64,000 nt of DNA from Fagopyrum homotropicum (taxonomy: Eukaryota; Streptophyta; Magnoliopsida; Caryophyllales; Polygonaceae). The notes beneath the pieces were generated by a model. That model had not been told where the DNA came from. It did no database searches and saw only the letters and a list, made by a program, of their open reading frames with translations. Made by a program: the position numbers and the translations under genes. This document shows, in pieces, positions 1 to 10,735 of this stretch; position 1 is the first letter of the stretch, and each line of letters begins with the position of its first letter. Location of the stretch: the NCBI GenBank assembly GCA_033239125.1, contig BSWB01000002.1, positions 88,284,560-88,348,559 of the forward strand. Direction: 5' to 3'.

Positions 1-831
1 TTTTTTCTTTAATTCCAGCAGTAAGTTAAAAAAAAAAGAAAAGAAAGGAAAATCCGAATTCAAAAAAAAAAAACAGGAAAGAAAGAAAAGAAAAAGAAAA
101 GAAAAGAAAAGAAAGAGAAAAAAATCAGCATCATATTCATTTCATTTCATTTCATTCTTGCTAGCTTATTCTTGTTTTATTTCATAGTTTGTAATAGTTG
201 AAGTTGTGCTTGCTAAGTGCTATTGTTCAGCAATCAAAGAGGACTACAAAGGAGCTCATCTCGCTCAAAAGTTGTGCTTGCTAAGTGTTATTGTTCATCA
301 ATCAAAAGGACTACAAAGGAGCTCATCTCACTCAAAGGGACCAAGCCATTCACGCCTAGCCTAGCTTCACCCTAGCCTAGCCACATCTTGGCCCTCGCCT
401 AGTTCACTTCACTCGAGCCACGCCCTAGCCTTGACCAGCCCTTCTACACACGCCTTCGGTGTCCAAGGTTTGCTTGCTTAGGCTTGACGAGTAAGTTCTT
501 TCAAGGCTTATCTTGAGTTCAAACTTTGAGTCCATACTTAGTTGCATATAACATTCGTGCAACTTGTCCTTTCCGTTTTGAGTCTTTTCTTCTCTTTTAT
601 TGAGTCAAACACGTTTTTAAGGTGATTGAAATCGAATTTCGCTTCTACCTCAAAGCTTTTGTTTGACTAAGTATTGAACTCACGTGAGGTTTTTGACTAA
701 TACAAGACGAGCCATCAACAAGCTTGTTGAGCACCACTAGAGAGTGAGAGTTTCCTTTTGAGTGATACACTTGTGAGGCGTTTTTGTTTTAGCTAGCCTA
801 ACGTGTTTGAGTGTTTTAGTGTCTTTGAACA
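1..831 (+). other. Untranslated leader of CRM copy 1
   Basis: This stretch lies between the (unseen) primer binding site and the gag start at 832. It has a purine-rich A/G tract at about 28-127 and a tandem duplication at 203-338. No protein-coding signal is visible. The same leader occurs at about 35255-36063 in the second CRM-a element, including the purine tract and the duplication. Confidence 0.7.
203..338 (+). repeat. 68-bp tandem duplication in the leader
   Basis: Two adjacent units start with GTTGTGCTTGCTAAGTG at 203 and 271 and end with CTCATCTC-CTCAAA. The same pair occurs at 35436 and 35504 in the other CRM-a element, so the duplication predates both copies. A role in packaging or translation is only speculation. 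Confidence 0.8.
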
Positions 832-2751
832 ATGTCAGGAACTCCCGCAGGTACGCCAAGCCCCGAGCCTATCACCCCGGAGTTGTTTAACCTTATCAAG
901 GGCTTGAAAGATAGCATTGAAGGGTTAATTACAAGACTGTCCAACTTGGAGGCGTCTAATGTAGTTCCGGAGCCTCGGCCACTAGGAGGCAACAGGGAGG
1001 TAGGAGACCACTCGAGAGCTCCACATCAAGGGCAAGACCGAATACCACTCCAAAGCCAACAAGAGGCGTTTCAAGCAGTCCGGCACTCTAATGCCACGCA
1101 GCCCTCTCAGAATGTCCAACGCTTAGGCCGCAATCTTGCTTTCGAGGAGGACGCTTCTATCCCTTTTTCTCCTAATATACATGATAATATGCCTAACTAT
1201 CCTCAACAGTTTCAGAATCCAGCTTATGATCAGGATGAGGACGGTGATGGAGATGACGAGGAATGGAGGCCAAACGGGCGAAGGGAGCACCAACAGCCCC
1301 GGAGACCTCATGACGGCCGGCGCCAAGACGAGCAGAGGCGTGACCCCTATGGTGGCCAGCCAAGGAGGGAGCGAGATCCGGAGTATGATGGCCTTGGCAA
1401 AGTGAAGGTGAAGATCCCAAGCTTTGAAGGCAAATGTGACCCGGATGTGTACATGGCTTGGGAGGCCAAGATAGAGCAAATATGGTCATGCCATAACTTT
1501 CCCGAGTATAAGAAGGTACATTATGCAGCCCTTGAGTTTATTGATTATGCTATGATATGGTGGGATGATTTGGTGAAGGAAAGGAGGAGAACTATGGATG
1601 CACCGGTAGTTACTTGGGCGCACATGAAGGCCTTGATGAGAGCTCGGTTTGTGCCTCAACATTACACAAGAGAATTGAGGCAAAGGTTGGAGAACTTGAG
1701 GCAAGGAGCCATGACCGTCAAGGAGACCTATAATGCCATGCAAATGGCCATGGTAAAGGCTAATGTGCGAGAGGATGAAGAGACTACAATGGCTAGGTAT
1801 CTTCGTATTCTCAATTCAAGTTTTTCTAACGAGATAGATCTTTTTCCCTATATCTCTATGACAGAATTGCTCCACCTATCAATCAAAGTAGAAAGGAAAG
1901 TGAAGGCAAGAAGTCAAGGAGGTAAGGTTGCCTATGGCTCACCTAGCTCATGGAGGAGCCAAGGAGGTCGCCAACAAGGGAATTACAACCGGGAGGTGCT
2001 AAGCAAGGAGAAGCTAGCCCCGGAGCAAGGAGGTCCACGCAAGGCTCCTTATGCAGCCTCTACCAAGCCCACGCCTACACTACCTAAAGGCACTCAAGGG
2101 AGTACTTCTAACCCTTCATCTAGAGCTAGGGATATTGTATGTTTTAAGTGCCAAGGAAGAGGGCACATGATGAAGGATTGTCCTATCAAAAGAACCTTGC
2201 TAGGTAACCATTTAGGGCAATATGAGTCCGAATCTGAGCATGAGCATGATAATGATGATTTTGAGCTTAATATGCATGATCATGATGATTTGGATGATGA
2301 TGGGATTGAATATGAGCAAGGAGATTGTTTATTAGCTAAGAGAGTGTTATTTGATCATCCTAGCTCATTCCTAGCTAACACTTCCATGAATTGTGATAAA
2401 AGTCTTGAGCATGATAATTCTTTGATAGCTAGGAGAACTTTAAGTGTACAACCTGCTCCTTGTGAAGATAACCAAAGAGAAAACTTGTTTCATACTAGAT
2501 GCTCGGTTAAAGGAAAGGTTTGTAATGTTATTATTGATGGAGGAAGTTGTTGTAATATTGCTAGCACCGAAATGATATCTAAGTTGCAAATTCCTACATT
2601 TTATCACCCTAGGCCATATAAGCTGCATTGGATGAATGAATGTGGTGAGTTAAAGGTTAATAAGCAACTTAAGATCACTTTTACTTTAGCCCATTATGAA
2701 GATACGGTTTTAATTATGTTGTGTCTATGCAAGCTTGTCATGTGTTGTTAG
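832..2751 (+). pseudogene. gag and N-terminal protease of CRM copy 1
   Basis: This 639-codon frame starts at an ATG after the leader; the same start is used in the copy at 36064. A hydrophilic N-terminus is followed by a gag domain at about residues 190-340 (FEGKCDPDVYMAWEAKIEQI). A CCHC zinc knuckle, CFKCQGRGHMMKDC, lies near residue 436. An acidic linker then leads to the retropepsin active site IDGGSCC near residue 568. The D-G-G triplet instead of D-S/T-G is typical of CRM-type elements. A small deletion near 2712 shifts the frame, so the last residues are out of frame and the protease continues in the next frame from 2721. The products would be the capsid-like gag and the polyprotein protease. 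Confidence 0.85.
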
Positions 2752-3802
2752 GCCGCCCTTGGCAATATGATAGGAGAGTTATGCATGATGGTTTTACAAA
2801 TAGATATTCTTTTGTATTGAATGGTAAAACTGTGAATCTTAAGCCTATGACTCCCATGCAGATTGCGGAAGCATTTGAGAAGAAGAAGGCAAGTGAGCAA
2901 GAGCAAGGACAAGCTAAGAAGGGGAGCAAGCTGTCGAGCCAAGACCCCTCCCTAGCCACGCCTTCTAACCACCAGCCTAGCACCCTTGTGTCCACGGCCA
3001 CAAAACAGCCCACAACAGCCTTGTTAGCTTCCAAACTTGAGCTACAAAATATCTACGTACCCTTAGATACCACCTTGATGATGTTGTGTAAGGAGCTCAC
3101 CTTGATGAGTGATGAAGCCAAGGCTAGCTTACCACCTACTATCTCAGCCATCCTTGAGGAGTTTAAGGGTGTGTTTTCGGAAGAAATACCACATGGCCTT
3201 CCACCTTTGAGAGGTATTGAGCACCAGATTGACCTTATTCCCGGTGCCACACTCCCAAATAGACAAGCCTACCGAATGATCCCAAAGTAGAGTCAAGAGA
3301 TCCAAGCGCAAGTTCAAGACTTCCTAGACAAGGGCTACGTGAGGGAGAGCTTAAGTCCGTGCGCCGTGCCCGTGCTCTTGGTGCCTAAGAAGGACAACAC
3401 ATGGAGGATGTGTGTTGATTGTCGAGCTATCAACAACATCACCATCAAGTACCGCCACCCTATTCCCCGCCAAGATGACATGCTTGATGAGCTACATGGC
3501 ACCACCACCTTTAGCAAGATAGACCTACGGAGTGGCTACCATCAAATTCGAATGAAGGAGGGGGACGAGTGGAAAACAACCTTCAAAACTAAGTTCGGTT
3601 TGTATGAGTGGCTTGTTATGCCATTTGGGTTAACTAATGCTCCTTCTACCTTTATGCGCTTAATGAACTATGTTTTGAGACATTTTATAGGGAAGTTTGT
3701 TATAGTATACTTTGATGATATTTTAATCTATAGCAGGTCCCTAGAGGAGGATGAAGAACATCTAAGGGAACTAGTTCTTACCCTTAGGGCTGAACACTTG
3801 TA
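2721..3802 (+). pseudogene. protease C-terminus and reverse transcriptase of CRM copy 1
   Basis: The frame carries the protease flap region (LLGRPWQYDRRVMHDGF) and the RT entry block (IEHQIDLIPGATLPNR). It is stopped at 3288-3290, where AAG is followed by TAG. RT resumes in the same region to about 3802 with DLRSGYHQIRM, MPFGLTNAPSTF and the catalytic YFDDILIYS. The coding match ends at LRAEHLYA, exactly where a reversed CRM-a LTR fragment begins. The thumb of RT and all of RNase H are missing. With the stop and the deletion it cannot make an active enzyme. Confidence 0.85.
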
Positions 3803-3969
3803 TGCTAAGCATCATGACGGGCCTTGGACTCATTGGAGGTGAGCTTGGGTGAGCTTCTTGAACCATGGTTAGGAAGATAGCATCCATCTCCGCTTGGCGT
3901 TTGGCTTGAGCTCTTGTTATGGCTCCTTGTGGTGTTGAAGATGGAACCGGCTCGGATGACCCTTAATCA
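3803..3969 (-). repeat. CRM-a LTR fragment replacing the RNase H region
   Basis: These 167 bp match the first part of the CRM-a LTR, in reverse, as seen at 9968-10134 and 33951-34120. The right edge is the LTR terminus (TGATTAAGG read on the - strand, against TGATGAAGG). The left edge joins RT coding sequence at GCTAAG, a short word shared by pol and LTR. The simplest history is a solo LTR insertion followed by a deletion that removed the rest of the LTR and the neighbouring RT/RNase H sequence. Confidence 0.8.
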
Positions 3970-5267
3970 GATTTTGGAGACATATTTAAGCAATGTGCAT
4001 CTAGAGGAGCCTTTGATAAGTATTACTTGTTTGAGGGTTTTCTATTTAGAGTTGATAAAGTGTGCATTCCTAAGTGTTCCCATAGGCTATTACTTGTTGA
4101 GGAAGCCCATATGGGAGGCTTAATGGGGCATTTTGGGAGAGATAAGACTTATCATATGCTGCATTCATTTTTATTGGCCTCATATGCTTAGAGATGTAGA
4201 GAACTAGCTTAAGAGATGTCTTGTGTGTTTAAAGGCTAAGGCTATATTGAAACCTCATGGATTGTATACCCCCTTACCCACGCCTAAGTCACCTTGGGAG
4301 GATATTAGTATGGACTTCATTGTTGGGTTACCTAGGACTAAGAAGGGGAGAGATTCGATTTTTGTGGTAGTAGATCGATTTTCTAAAACGGCCCATTTTA
4401 TTGCTTGCCATAAGACTGATGATGCTTATAATGTAGCTAACTTGTTCTTTAGGGAAATTGTTAGATTACATGGAGTACCTAGGACTATAGTGAGTGATAG
4501 GGATGTTAAGTTTCTTAGTTTCTTTTGGAAAACTCTTTGGGGTAAATTAGGGACGAAGTTGCTGTTTTCGACTTCTAGTCATCCTCAAACGGATGGTCAA
4601 ACCGAAGTAACTAATAGGACGTTAACAACCATTTTGAGGGCTGTTTGAAAAGATAATTTGAAAGCTTGGGAAGATGTCTTGCCTCATGTTGAATTTGCAT
4701 ATAATCGTACATTACAGGTGCCCATAGCGGAGCGAGTAGATTTTAATGCAGAAAAACAAGTGGAGATCATCAAGGAACTACATGAAAAGACACGCAAAAG
4801 GCTAGAGGAGAAGGGGAGGCAAGTGGCGGCCAAGGCTAATAGGAACCGCAAGCAAGTGTTGTTCGAACCGGGAGACCTCGTGTGGCTGCATTTAAGGAAG
4901 GATAGGTTCCCGGAAAGGCGCAAGTCCAAGCTATCACCTAGGGGAGACGGACCATTCAAAGTACTACGTAAGGTTGGCATCAATGCTTATGTACTAGAGC
5001 TTCCGGAGGACTATGGAGTGAGCCCTACTTTCAACGTAGGAGATCTAAGTCCCTTTGAGTCAAGTGATGCGGATGGTGATGATTCGAGGACGAATCCTTC
5101 CCAAGAAGGGGAGTATGATGAGGGACCATCACCAACAGCCCCTACTAGTCCTAACAATGCAAGGGCCAATCACTAGATCAAGGGCAAGAGCAATTCAAGA
5201 GGAGGTGTCCAACTTGTTGGTGTCCTTAGCTCCTAAGGAGACCATTGAAGATCCATTGCTGAGAGAA
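3970..5267 (+). pseudogene. integrase of CRM copy 1, running into the 3' LTR
   Basis: Coding resumes with the region before the integrase zinc finger (KYYLFEGFLF-RVDK). The zinc finger follows with a frameshift near 4160, then the catalytic core: DISMDFIVGLPR, VSDRDVKFLS and HPQTDGQTEVTNR supply D, D and E. A stop lies at 4646-4648. A deletion then removes the block after FAYNRT. The C-terminal block RKDRFPERRKSKLSPRGDGP follows. The frame crosses the purine tract at 5103-5115 and, with a one-base shift, continues inside the LTR as GPITRSRARAIQEE up to 5267. The integrase is inactive. Confidence 0.8.
5103..5115 (+). promoter_or_regulatory. Polypurine tract of CRM copy 1
   Basis: AAGAAGGGGAGTA lies directly before TGATGAGGGACC, the start of the 3' LTR. 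CRM-b has a matching tract, AAGAAGGAGTGGA, directly before its 3' LTR at 55865. The tract primes plus-strand synthesis and lies inside the pol reading frame. Confidence 0.7.
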
Positions 5268-6492
5268 TGATGTAAGACCATCACATGGAAGCTATCAAGG
5301 TCCCATTACTAGAGCAAGAGCTAAGGAGATCCAAGAAGATATGTCAAGGGAAGTGCTATTGCTAGACACAATGCGTGAACCATTTAATTTCCATACATCA
5401 TGTGTTAATCTTTTGGTGAATGTAGGAGCAAGCGAACCAAGCAAGGAGACCATGCCGACGTACTCACTTCCCATGCAGCTCGAGGAGACCATGCAGGCTG
5501 TTGCTCACGTACAATGCAGCCCAGGAGAGGAGGTTGTTGCTCATGCCAATGCAGCCCAAGAGGAGGCTGTTGCCCACGTCCAATGCAGCCCAGGAGAGGA
5601 GATGTTGATCACGTCCAAAGCAGCCCACGAGGATAGCCTGCTGCTCACGTCCAAGGCAGCCCAAGAGGGGAGGCAAGCAAACACGTCCAAGGCAGTCCAA
5701 GAGGGTAGGCTGTTGCTCACATCTAAAACAGCCCAAGAAGGCAGCCAGCTGATCACGTTTAAAGAGGTCCAAGAGAGTAACAATTCAGCCCATTCGGATC
5801 ATCGTTTGGGCTCTTTAAACACATCCAAATCACTCATGGATCTGTTGAACAATGCAGCCCATTCGGATAGCCCATTTGGCTCCTTAAAAACGTTAAAAAC
5901 CTCCAGCTTGCACTCCAAGGATAAGTTTGAATAATTCAGCCTATTTCCATGCTGATTAGTGGTTTTGTTAGGTTGTTAGCTACATTAGAGGAAGCTCTCT
6001 TATTACCACCTTCCCACTAATGTTTTCAGCTTTCTTTTCTTTATTTTTGTCTAGATAAAATAGTCTATTTATATAGCCTCTTTAGCTGCAGATTAGTTAC
6101 GTTATTCCCAATTGCTTAGAATTACATTTGTAATCATTGCACAAAATCAATCAAAGAACAAGAGAGTTTTTGGTTGGCATTGCTGTTGTTGCTTGGCTGA
6201 GCTTGTTTGTGTCAAACCGCCTTCGGAGTGGTGCTTCGAGCCTTCACGAGTCCCTCTTTGTGCTAGTCCAGCCGGAGCTAGTGTAAAGTTGTATTGGAGA
6301 CGGGTCTAGAGCATTCACGATTGGGGTTTTGGCTCTTCAGCCTTGGTTCCTTCGTTGACTCTCTTTGGTTCTTCTCTCACCCTCCTGCGCCATTCATCAC
6401 CTATGTCCATTCCGCATTCTGAAATTGCTTCATTCAGCCTGTTTCGAGATCATTGTGCCTAGATCGACTCAATCACGGATAATCCCGTATCA
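5268..6492 (+). mobile_element. Solo CRM-b LTR inside another LTR
   Basis: This 1225-bp LTR matches the CRM-b LTRs at 49433-50690 and 55865-57123. It starts TGATGTAAGACC and ends CCCGTATCA. No primer binding site or polypurine tract flanks it, so it is a solo LTR. The flanks GAGAA and CAAAG do not form a target-site duplication; this suggests later deletion, recombination or decay. It encodes the CRM-b repeat-rich pol tail at 5341-5934 with 8 repeat units. Confidence 0.8.
5341..5934 (+). pseudogene. LTR-encoded CRM-b pol tail (solo LTR copy)
   Basis: This 197-codon open frame is the part of the CRM-b pol tail encoded in the LTR, here without any upstream pol. After MSREVLLLDTMREPFNFHTS come eight units of 11-12 residues, alternating AVAHVQCSPGEE-like and LLLTSKAAQEGR-like sequence. 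Two longer AHSD...GSL units and KDKFE then lead to the stop. In a complete element this would be the C-terminus of the integrase polyprotein. Alone it has no known function. Confidence 0.7.
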
Positions 6493-7318
6493 CAAAGGCT
6501 TCCTTAGTCACGTTAATGACGATTCCCAATGGCTTGGACGTGGAAGGGAGACCATGCACACGTGATTTGGAGCCATGCAAGAGCAAAGAAGAGACACTTG
6601 TTCCGGAATTGCAAGAAATGGAAGATTGAGGCTTTTGGAGCTTCTTTTGTATTTTATATCATCTTTTGATATAAAATGAAAGACTTTTTTTATAACCTTT
6701 AGGTTCAAAACATTTTAAGGGTTATTTTTATTTGTTTTAGTTGTTTTATTTGTTTTACTGTCTTTTTGACAAATGTTTTTCCTTTTTTAGATAGGAGGCT
6801 TTCTAGGCATATATAAAGCCTCCCTTAGCTTCTTTCCAGATTAGATAGATTTTAGCAAAACTTAATAAACCGTCTCTTTGAGAGCTTTTGTTCCTATTCA
6901 GAAAATTCAATCAATAAAGTGAGCCATTAATTGAATTGTTGTGAATCCCTGCTAGATTGTTCTTGTGTGTGTTAATCTCTTTAGAGATTGGTGCTACTAG
7001 TCAATACTAGTCCCTCCTTGTGCTTGTCTCCATTGAAGGCTTGTGTAAGGTTATAGAAGAAAGGGTTGAAGGCATCATGTTGCTTGGGTTTTGATCAATC
7101 TGATCAAGGTTCTTATAAGGGAGTCGTTTGGTTCTTTTGGATCTACTTTTACCAAACATTCCACGTTCCATTTCATTCTCTTTCTTCCCTTTTGTCCAAC
7201 GTTGTTTCTGGTTCTAAACAATCTGATTTTGCGTGCTATTTGTCAAGGAAAATGTCCATTGTTGGTCTTCAAGGATTCCCAATCTAGATCTAGTCATTTG
7301 TGGCCCCAACCTGCATCA

Positions 7319-8041
7319 CACTTGTTCCGGAATTGCAAGAAATGGAAGATTGAGGCTTTTGGAGCTTCTTTTGTATTTTATATCATCTTTTGATATAAAA
7401 TGAAAGACTTTTTATAACCTTTAGGTTCAAAACATTTTAAGGGTTATTTTTATTTGTTTTAGTTGTTTCATTTGTTTTATTGTCTTTTTGACAAATGTTT
7501 TTCCTTTTTTTAGATAGTAGGCATTCTAGGCATATAAAAAGCCTCCCTTAGCTTCTTTCCAGATTAGATAGATTTTAGCAAAACTTGATAAACCGTCTCT
7601 TTGAGAGCTTTTGTTCCTATTCAGAAAATTCAATCAATAAAGTGAGCCATTAATTGCATTGTTGTGAATCCCTGCTAGATTGTTCTTGTGTGTGTTAATC
7701 TCTTTAGAGATTGGTGCTACTAGTCAATACTAGTCCCTCCTTGTGCTTGTCTCCATTGAAGGCTTGTGTAAGGTTATAAAAGAAAGGGTTGAAGGCATCA
7801 TCTTGCTTGGGTTTTGATCAATCTGATCAAGGTTCTTGTAAGGGAGTCGTTTGGTTCTTTTGGATCTACTTCTACCAAACATTCCACGTTCCATTTCATT
7901 CTCTTTCTTCCCTTTTGTCCAACATCATTTCTAGTTCTAAACAATCTGATTTTGTGTGCCATTTGTCAAGGAAAATGTCCATTGTTGGTCTTCAAGGATT
8001 CCCAATCTAGATCTAGTCATTTGCGGCCCCAACCCGCATCA
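7319..8041 (+). repeat. Tandem copy of the 3' three-quarters of the LTR
   Basis: The 723 bp from CACTTGTTCCGG to CGCATCA repeat the sequence 6597-7318 almost exactly. The second copy begins immediately after the first ends and lacks the first part of the LTR. Shared bases CAC at the junction fit unequal crossing-over or slippage. It contains the same TATA-like and polyadenylation region as the first copy. The open frames in both copies are LTR sequence, not genes. Confidence 0.85.
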
Positions 8042-8149
8042 GACCATGTTTAGGAAAAGAGCATACATCTCAGCTTGATGTTTAGCTTGCGCTCTTGTGG
8101 AGTCCCTTGAGGTGGTGAAGATGGAGTTAGGTCATATGATCCTTCATCA
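8042..8149 (-). repeat. CRM-a-related LTR end fragment
   Basis: Read on the - strand this begins TGATGAAGGATCATATGACC and resembles the first 108 bp of the CRM-a LTR, including a decayed pol-tail coding stretch (DEGSYDLTPSSPPQGT). It joins the tandem LTR copy on the left and Athila-like sequence on the right. It is a scrap of a more diverged LTR. Confidence 0.65.
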
Positions 8150-8560
8150 TTTGTGCTGGTTGAAGACGCAGTGTCCTTTATATACTTCCACATAAATTTC
8201 GAAAACCACGGGCTTGGTTTCTGGCCTGGCCGTGGTTCTTCTTATTTTTGCTCTCGACATGGTTTTTACGGGCTAAATTAGCAAACCACGGCCGTTGTTT
8301 CCTATTTTTACCTGTGGAATCTCCTTTTACGTTCTTAATTGACAATTCCGACTTTGTTCTTGCATTCTTGCATTTTTTTGGAGATTTCCTAGTTCCTGTC
8401 ATCGAAAGACACAAGAAAAACCGGGAACGAACCAACGAAAACGACAAACAAACTATCTACGCTAATCTAAGGAAAAAGGGGGAAATAAAGGAATACCTTG
8501 GGTTGCCTCGCAAGAAGCGCTTTGTTTAAAGTCCATAGCTAGACCAATCCTTTTTGCTGC
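8150..8560 (-). other. 3' untranslated part of the Athila-like element
   Basis: This is noncoding sequence after the integrase. On the - strand it contains AGCGCTTCTTGCGAGGCAAC (about 8500-8520), a word often seen downstream of pol in Athila/Tat elements (recalled). It also has several copies of CCACGG/CCGTGG words at 8195-8295. A matching 3' LTR is not visible. The element end was probably lost at the junction with the LTR scrap at 8149. Confidence 0.55.
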
Positions 8561-9328
8561 TCAAGTGAGGAGGATAGGTGCAATCCCCTCAATCTGACTC
8601 TCCGGTATGTACTTCTTGAGTCGTTGGCCGTTGACCTTGAAAGTTCCACATTGTTCACCCCATACTTCAACTGCACCATGGGAAAAAACATGTTTAATTA
8701 CAAGCGGTCCAGTCCAACGGGACTTCAACTTACCGGGAAATAGACGAAGTTGGGAGTTGAAGAGAAGGACAAGATCTCCTTCTTTCAAATCCTTCGGGAT
8801 GATGTGCTTGTCATGCCACTTCTACGTCTTTTCTTTGTATATATGCGCATTCTCATATGCATTCAAGCGGATTTCTTCTAGCTCATTAATGTCAAGAAGG
8901 CGTTTCTCTCCAGCCTCCTTGATGTCAAAGTTTAGCCACTTAGTCGCCCAATAAGCCTTGTGCTCTAACTCAACGGGAAGATGACAAGACTTCTCATACA
9001 CAGGATTGTATGGTGTAGTGTCAATGGGAGTCTTGAAAGTTGTCATGTATGCCCAAAGTGCATCATCGAACTTTTGTGACCAATCTTTCGTCATTTTAGA
9101 GACAATTTTCTCTAGAATGGCCTTGACCTCTCTATTGAATATCTCAACTTGCCCGCTGGTTTGAGGTTGATAGGGAGTGGCGATCTTGTGAGTCACCACA
9201 TACTTGGCTAGTATAGTTTCAAATTTACGGGTTGTGAAGTACGTTTCTCCATCACTAATGATCGTTCGGGGCATCCCAAACCTTGGGAAGATCGTTCTAT
9301 TAAAGAACTTCACTACCATTAGTGGGAG
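8561..9328 (-). pseudogene. Athila-like integrase, C-terminal half
   Basis: On the - strand, from 9319, the frame carries FFNRTIFPRFGMPRTIISDG with the second catalytic Asp, then YQPQTSGQVEIFNREVK with the catalytic Glu, and the conserved FDDALWAYMTTFKTPI. A stop at about 8820 separates it from the last block (8788-8561: MKEGDLVLLFNSQLRLFPGK). The N-terminal half lies at 10135-10735, beyond the solo LTR at 9329. One base pair of TSD difference aside, the two halves would join directly. Role: insertion of the cDNA into chromosomes; inactive here. Confidence 0.85.
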
Positions 9329-10134
9329 TGATCCAGGGATTAGCCGCGAAGAACGGATCTAGATGAGCAACCTGTTTTCGGGAATAAAAGAAAACAAAAT
9401 TCAGCAACAATTATGAAGGGAAAACGTGCAAAGCAATAAGGGAAACGAAATGGAAAAGAGGAACCGAAAGGAACAAACGATAGAACCCTTGGATTCGATG
9501 ATCCAAGAACCAAACCGATGACGATTCGACCCCGCTTCTTACAACTTCACACAATCGATCTAGAATTATTGAAGGCACGAAGAGGTTGCTTTGATTCGAC
9601 TTGTAGCACCAACCCGAAGGAGATTGACACACACAAGAACGAGAAAGCTATGCTAACACCACAATTCTCACAAGACAAGAGGCTGAACTCAAAGGGGTTC
9701 AATTTGGCACTTAGGCAATGTGTTTAACGTTTTCTACCTCAAAAAGGAAGAGAGAAAGGCTTATATACAACCTAGCCTTCTCTCCTAAAAATAGAAAGGA
9801 AAATAAAAACAATAATTACAAATTAGAGTGTTTTAAATAAATCCATAAAATAGACTAATTCTAGGCTTTATTTAACACTCTCTAACTAGCTTCTCACGCC
9901 AGCCATGCACATGCACACGTGAAGCTCTCCTATGCTCCATTCAACTTCTTCTTGGCTGGTCCAATGTGGCTAAGCATCATGACGGGCCTTGGACTCATTG
10001 GAGGTGAGCTTGGGTGAGCTTCTTGAACCATGGTTAGGAAGATAGCATCCATCTCCGCTTGGCGTTTGGCTTGAGCTCTTGTTAGGGCTCCTTGTGGTGT
10101 TGAAGATGGAACCGGCTCGGATGACCCTTCATCA
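9329..10134 (-). mobile_element. Solo CRM-a LTR in the Athila-like integrase
   Basis: This 806-bp LTR matches 33951-34775. It is flanked by perfect 5-bp duplications GGGAG at 9324-9328 and 10135-10139, so it is a clean solo LTR from an inserted element that lost its interior by LTR-LTR recombination. On the - strand it starts TGATGAAGGG and ends CTGGATCA. It encodes the CRM-a pol tail from its first base to about 9930 (GALTRAQAKRQAEMDAIF, ending NGA). A TATA-like box (TATATAAGCC) lies near 9760. Confidence 0.92.
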
Positions 10135-10735
10135 GGGAGAAGCAACCGCTTCAACCCATCTTGAAATGTAGTCTATAGCCAGAAGTATATATTGGTTACC
10201 GCAAGAAGATGGGAATGGTGTCGTAAAGTCCACACCCCATAGAAATGTTTCCTGTTCTTTGACAAGCATCGCAACAAGAAACAAACCGTTGCACGTCCTT
10301 AAATAAAGTAGGCCAAAAGAAACCGGACTGCAATACCTTGGCACAAGTCTTGTGAGAACTAGCATGTCCTCCACAAGGTAGAGAATGGCAATGTCGGATG
10401 ACGCTTTCAACTTTGTCTTCCGGTATACACCTTCTAATGATGCCATCAAGACCTCTTTTGAAGAGTAGAGGTTCATTCCAAAAATATTGCCGGACATCCT
10501 TGAAAAACTTCTTCCTTTGAGCGTAGGATAGTCCGAGAGGTATTTCCTGACAAACCAAATAATTTACAAAATCAGCAAACCATGGTTCGTTACCTCTAGA
10601 AATGTGATGGAGACATTCTCCTATCATATACAGCTGATCGTCAAGGAACGAGTCATCAATGGATATGTCGTCCTTTATGATGTGAGGAAGGCAACTTAGG
10701 TGATCCGCCACGGAGTTCTTAGATACATTCTTGTC
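10135..10735 (-). pseudogene. Athila-like integrase, N-terminal half
   Basis: On the - strand the frame from 10711 carries the pre-integrase region and the zinc finger: HCHSLPCGGHASSHKTCAKV supplies His residues and SCCDACQRTG the Cys pair. A frame change around 10200-10250 leads to LLAIDYISRWVEAVASP, which holds the first catalytic Asp. It ends at the GGGAG target site of the solo LTR, and the rest of integrase follows at 9328-8561. Confidence 0.85.

Larger units (their letters stand above)
5116..7318 (+). repeat. 3' LTR of CRM copy 1, split by a solo LTR
   Basis: The LTR starts with TGATGAGGGACC at 5116 and ends with GCATCA at 7318. A CRM-b LTR at 5268-6492 divides it into 5116-5267 and 6493-7318, about 978 bp of own sequence. 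The first part encodes the pol tail (GPITRSRARAIQ). After the interruption an open frame of about 50 codons continues and stops at a TGA near 6630 (ending ELQEMED). A TATA-like region lies near 6815 (CATATATAAAG). The assignment to copy 1 rests on the polypurine tract, the reading frame and the order of parts. Confidence 0.6.
1..8041 (+). mobile_element. CRM-like Ty3/gypsy element (copy 1), 5' end outside window
   Basis: This element holds leader, gag, protease, RT, integrase and 3' LTR on the + strand. Its 5' LTR lies left of the window. The protease motif IDGGSCCNIAS, the RT motif YFDDILIYS and integrase blocks such as DFIVGLPRTKKGRDSIF resemble the CRM branch of plant chromoviruses (recalled, not searched). 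The pol reading frame continues past a purine tract into the 3' LTR, as known for some CRM elements. It is dead: frameshift near 2712, stops at 3288 and 4646, and an LTR scrap in place of the RNase H region. The leader and coding part closely match the element starting at 33951, but the LTR differs. Confidence 0.8.

Noticed and set aside
7066..8053. Four ORFs of 73-100 codons in two pairs
   Set aside because: They lie in the R/U5 part of tandem LTR copies and recur only through duplication. No domain is visible.
8178..8529. Overlapping ORFs on both strands (89 and 93 codons)
   Set aside because: They lie in the noncoding 3' region of the Athila-like element. There is no recognised domain and they are not shared with other copies.
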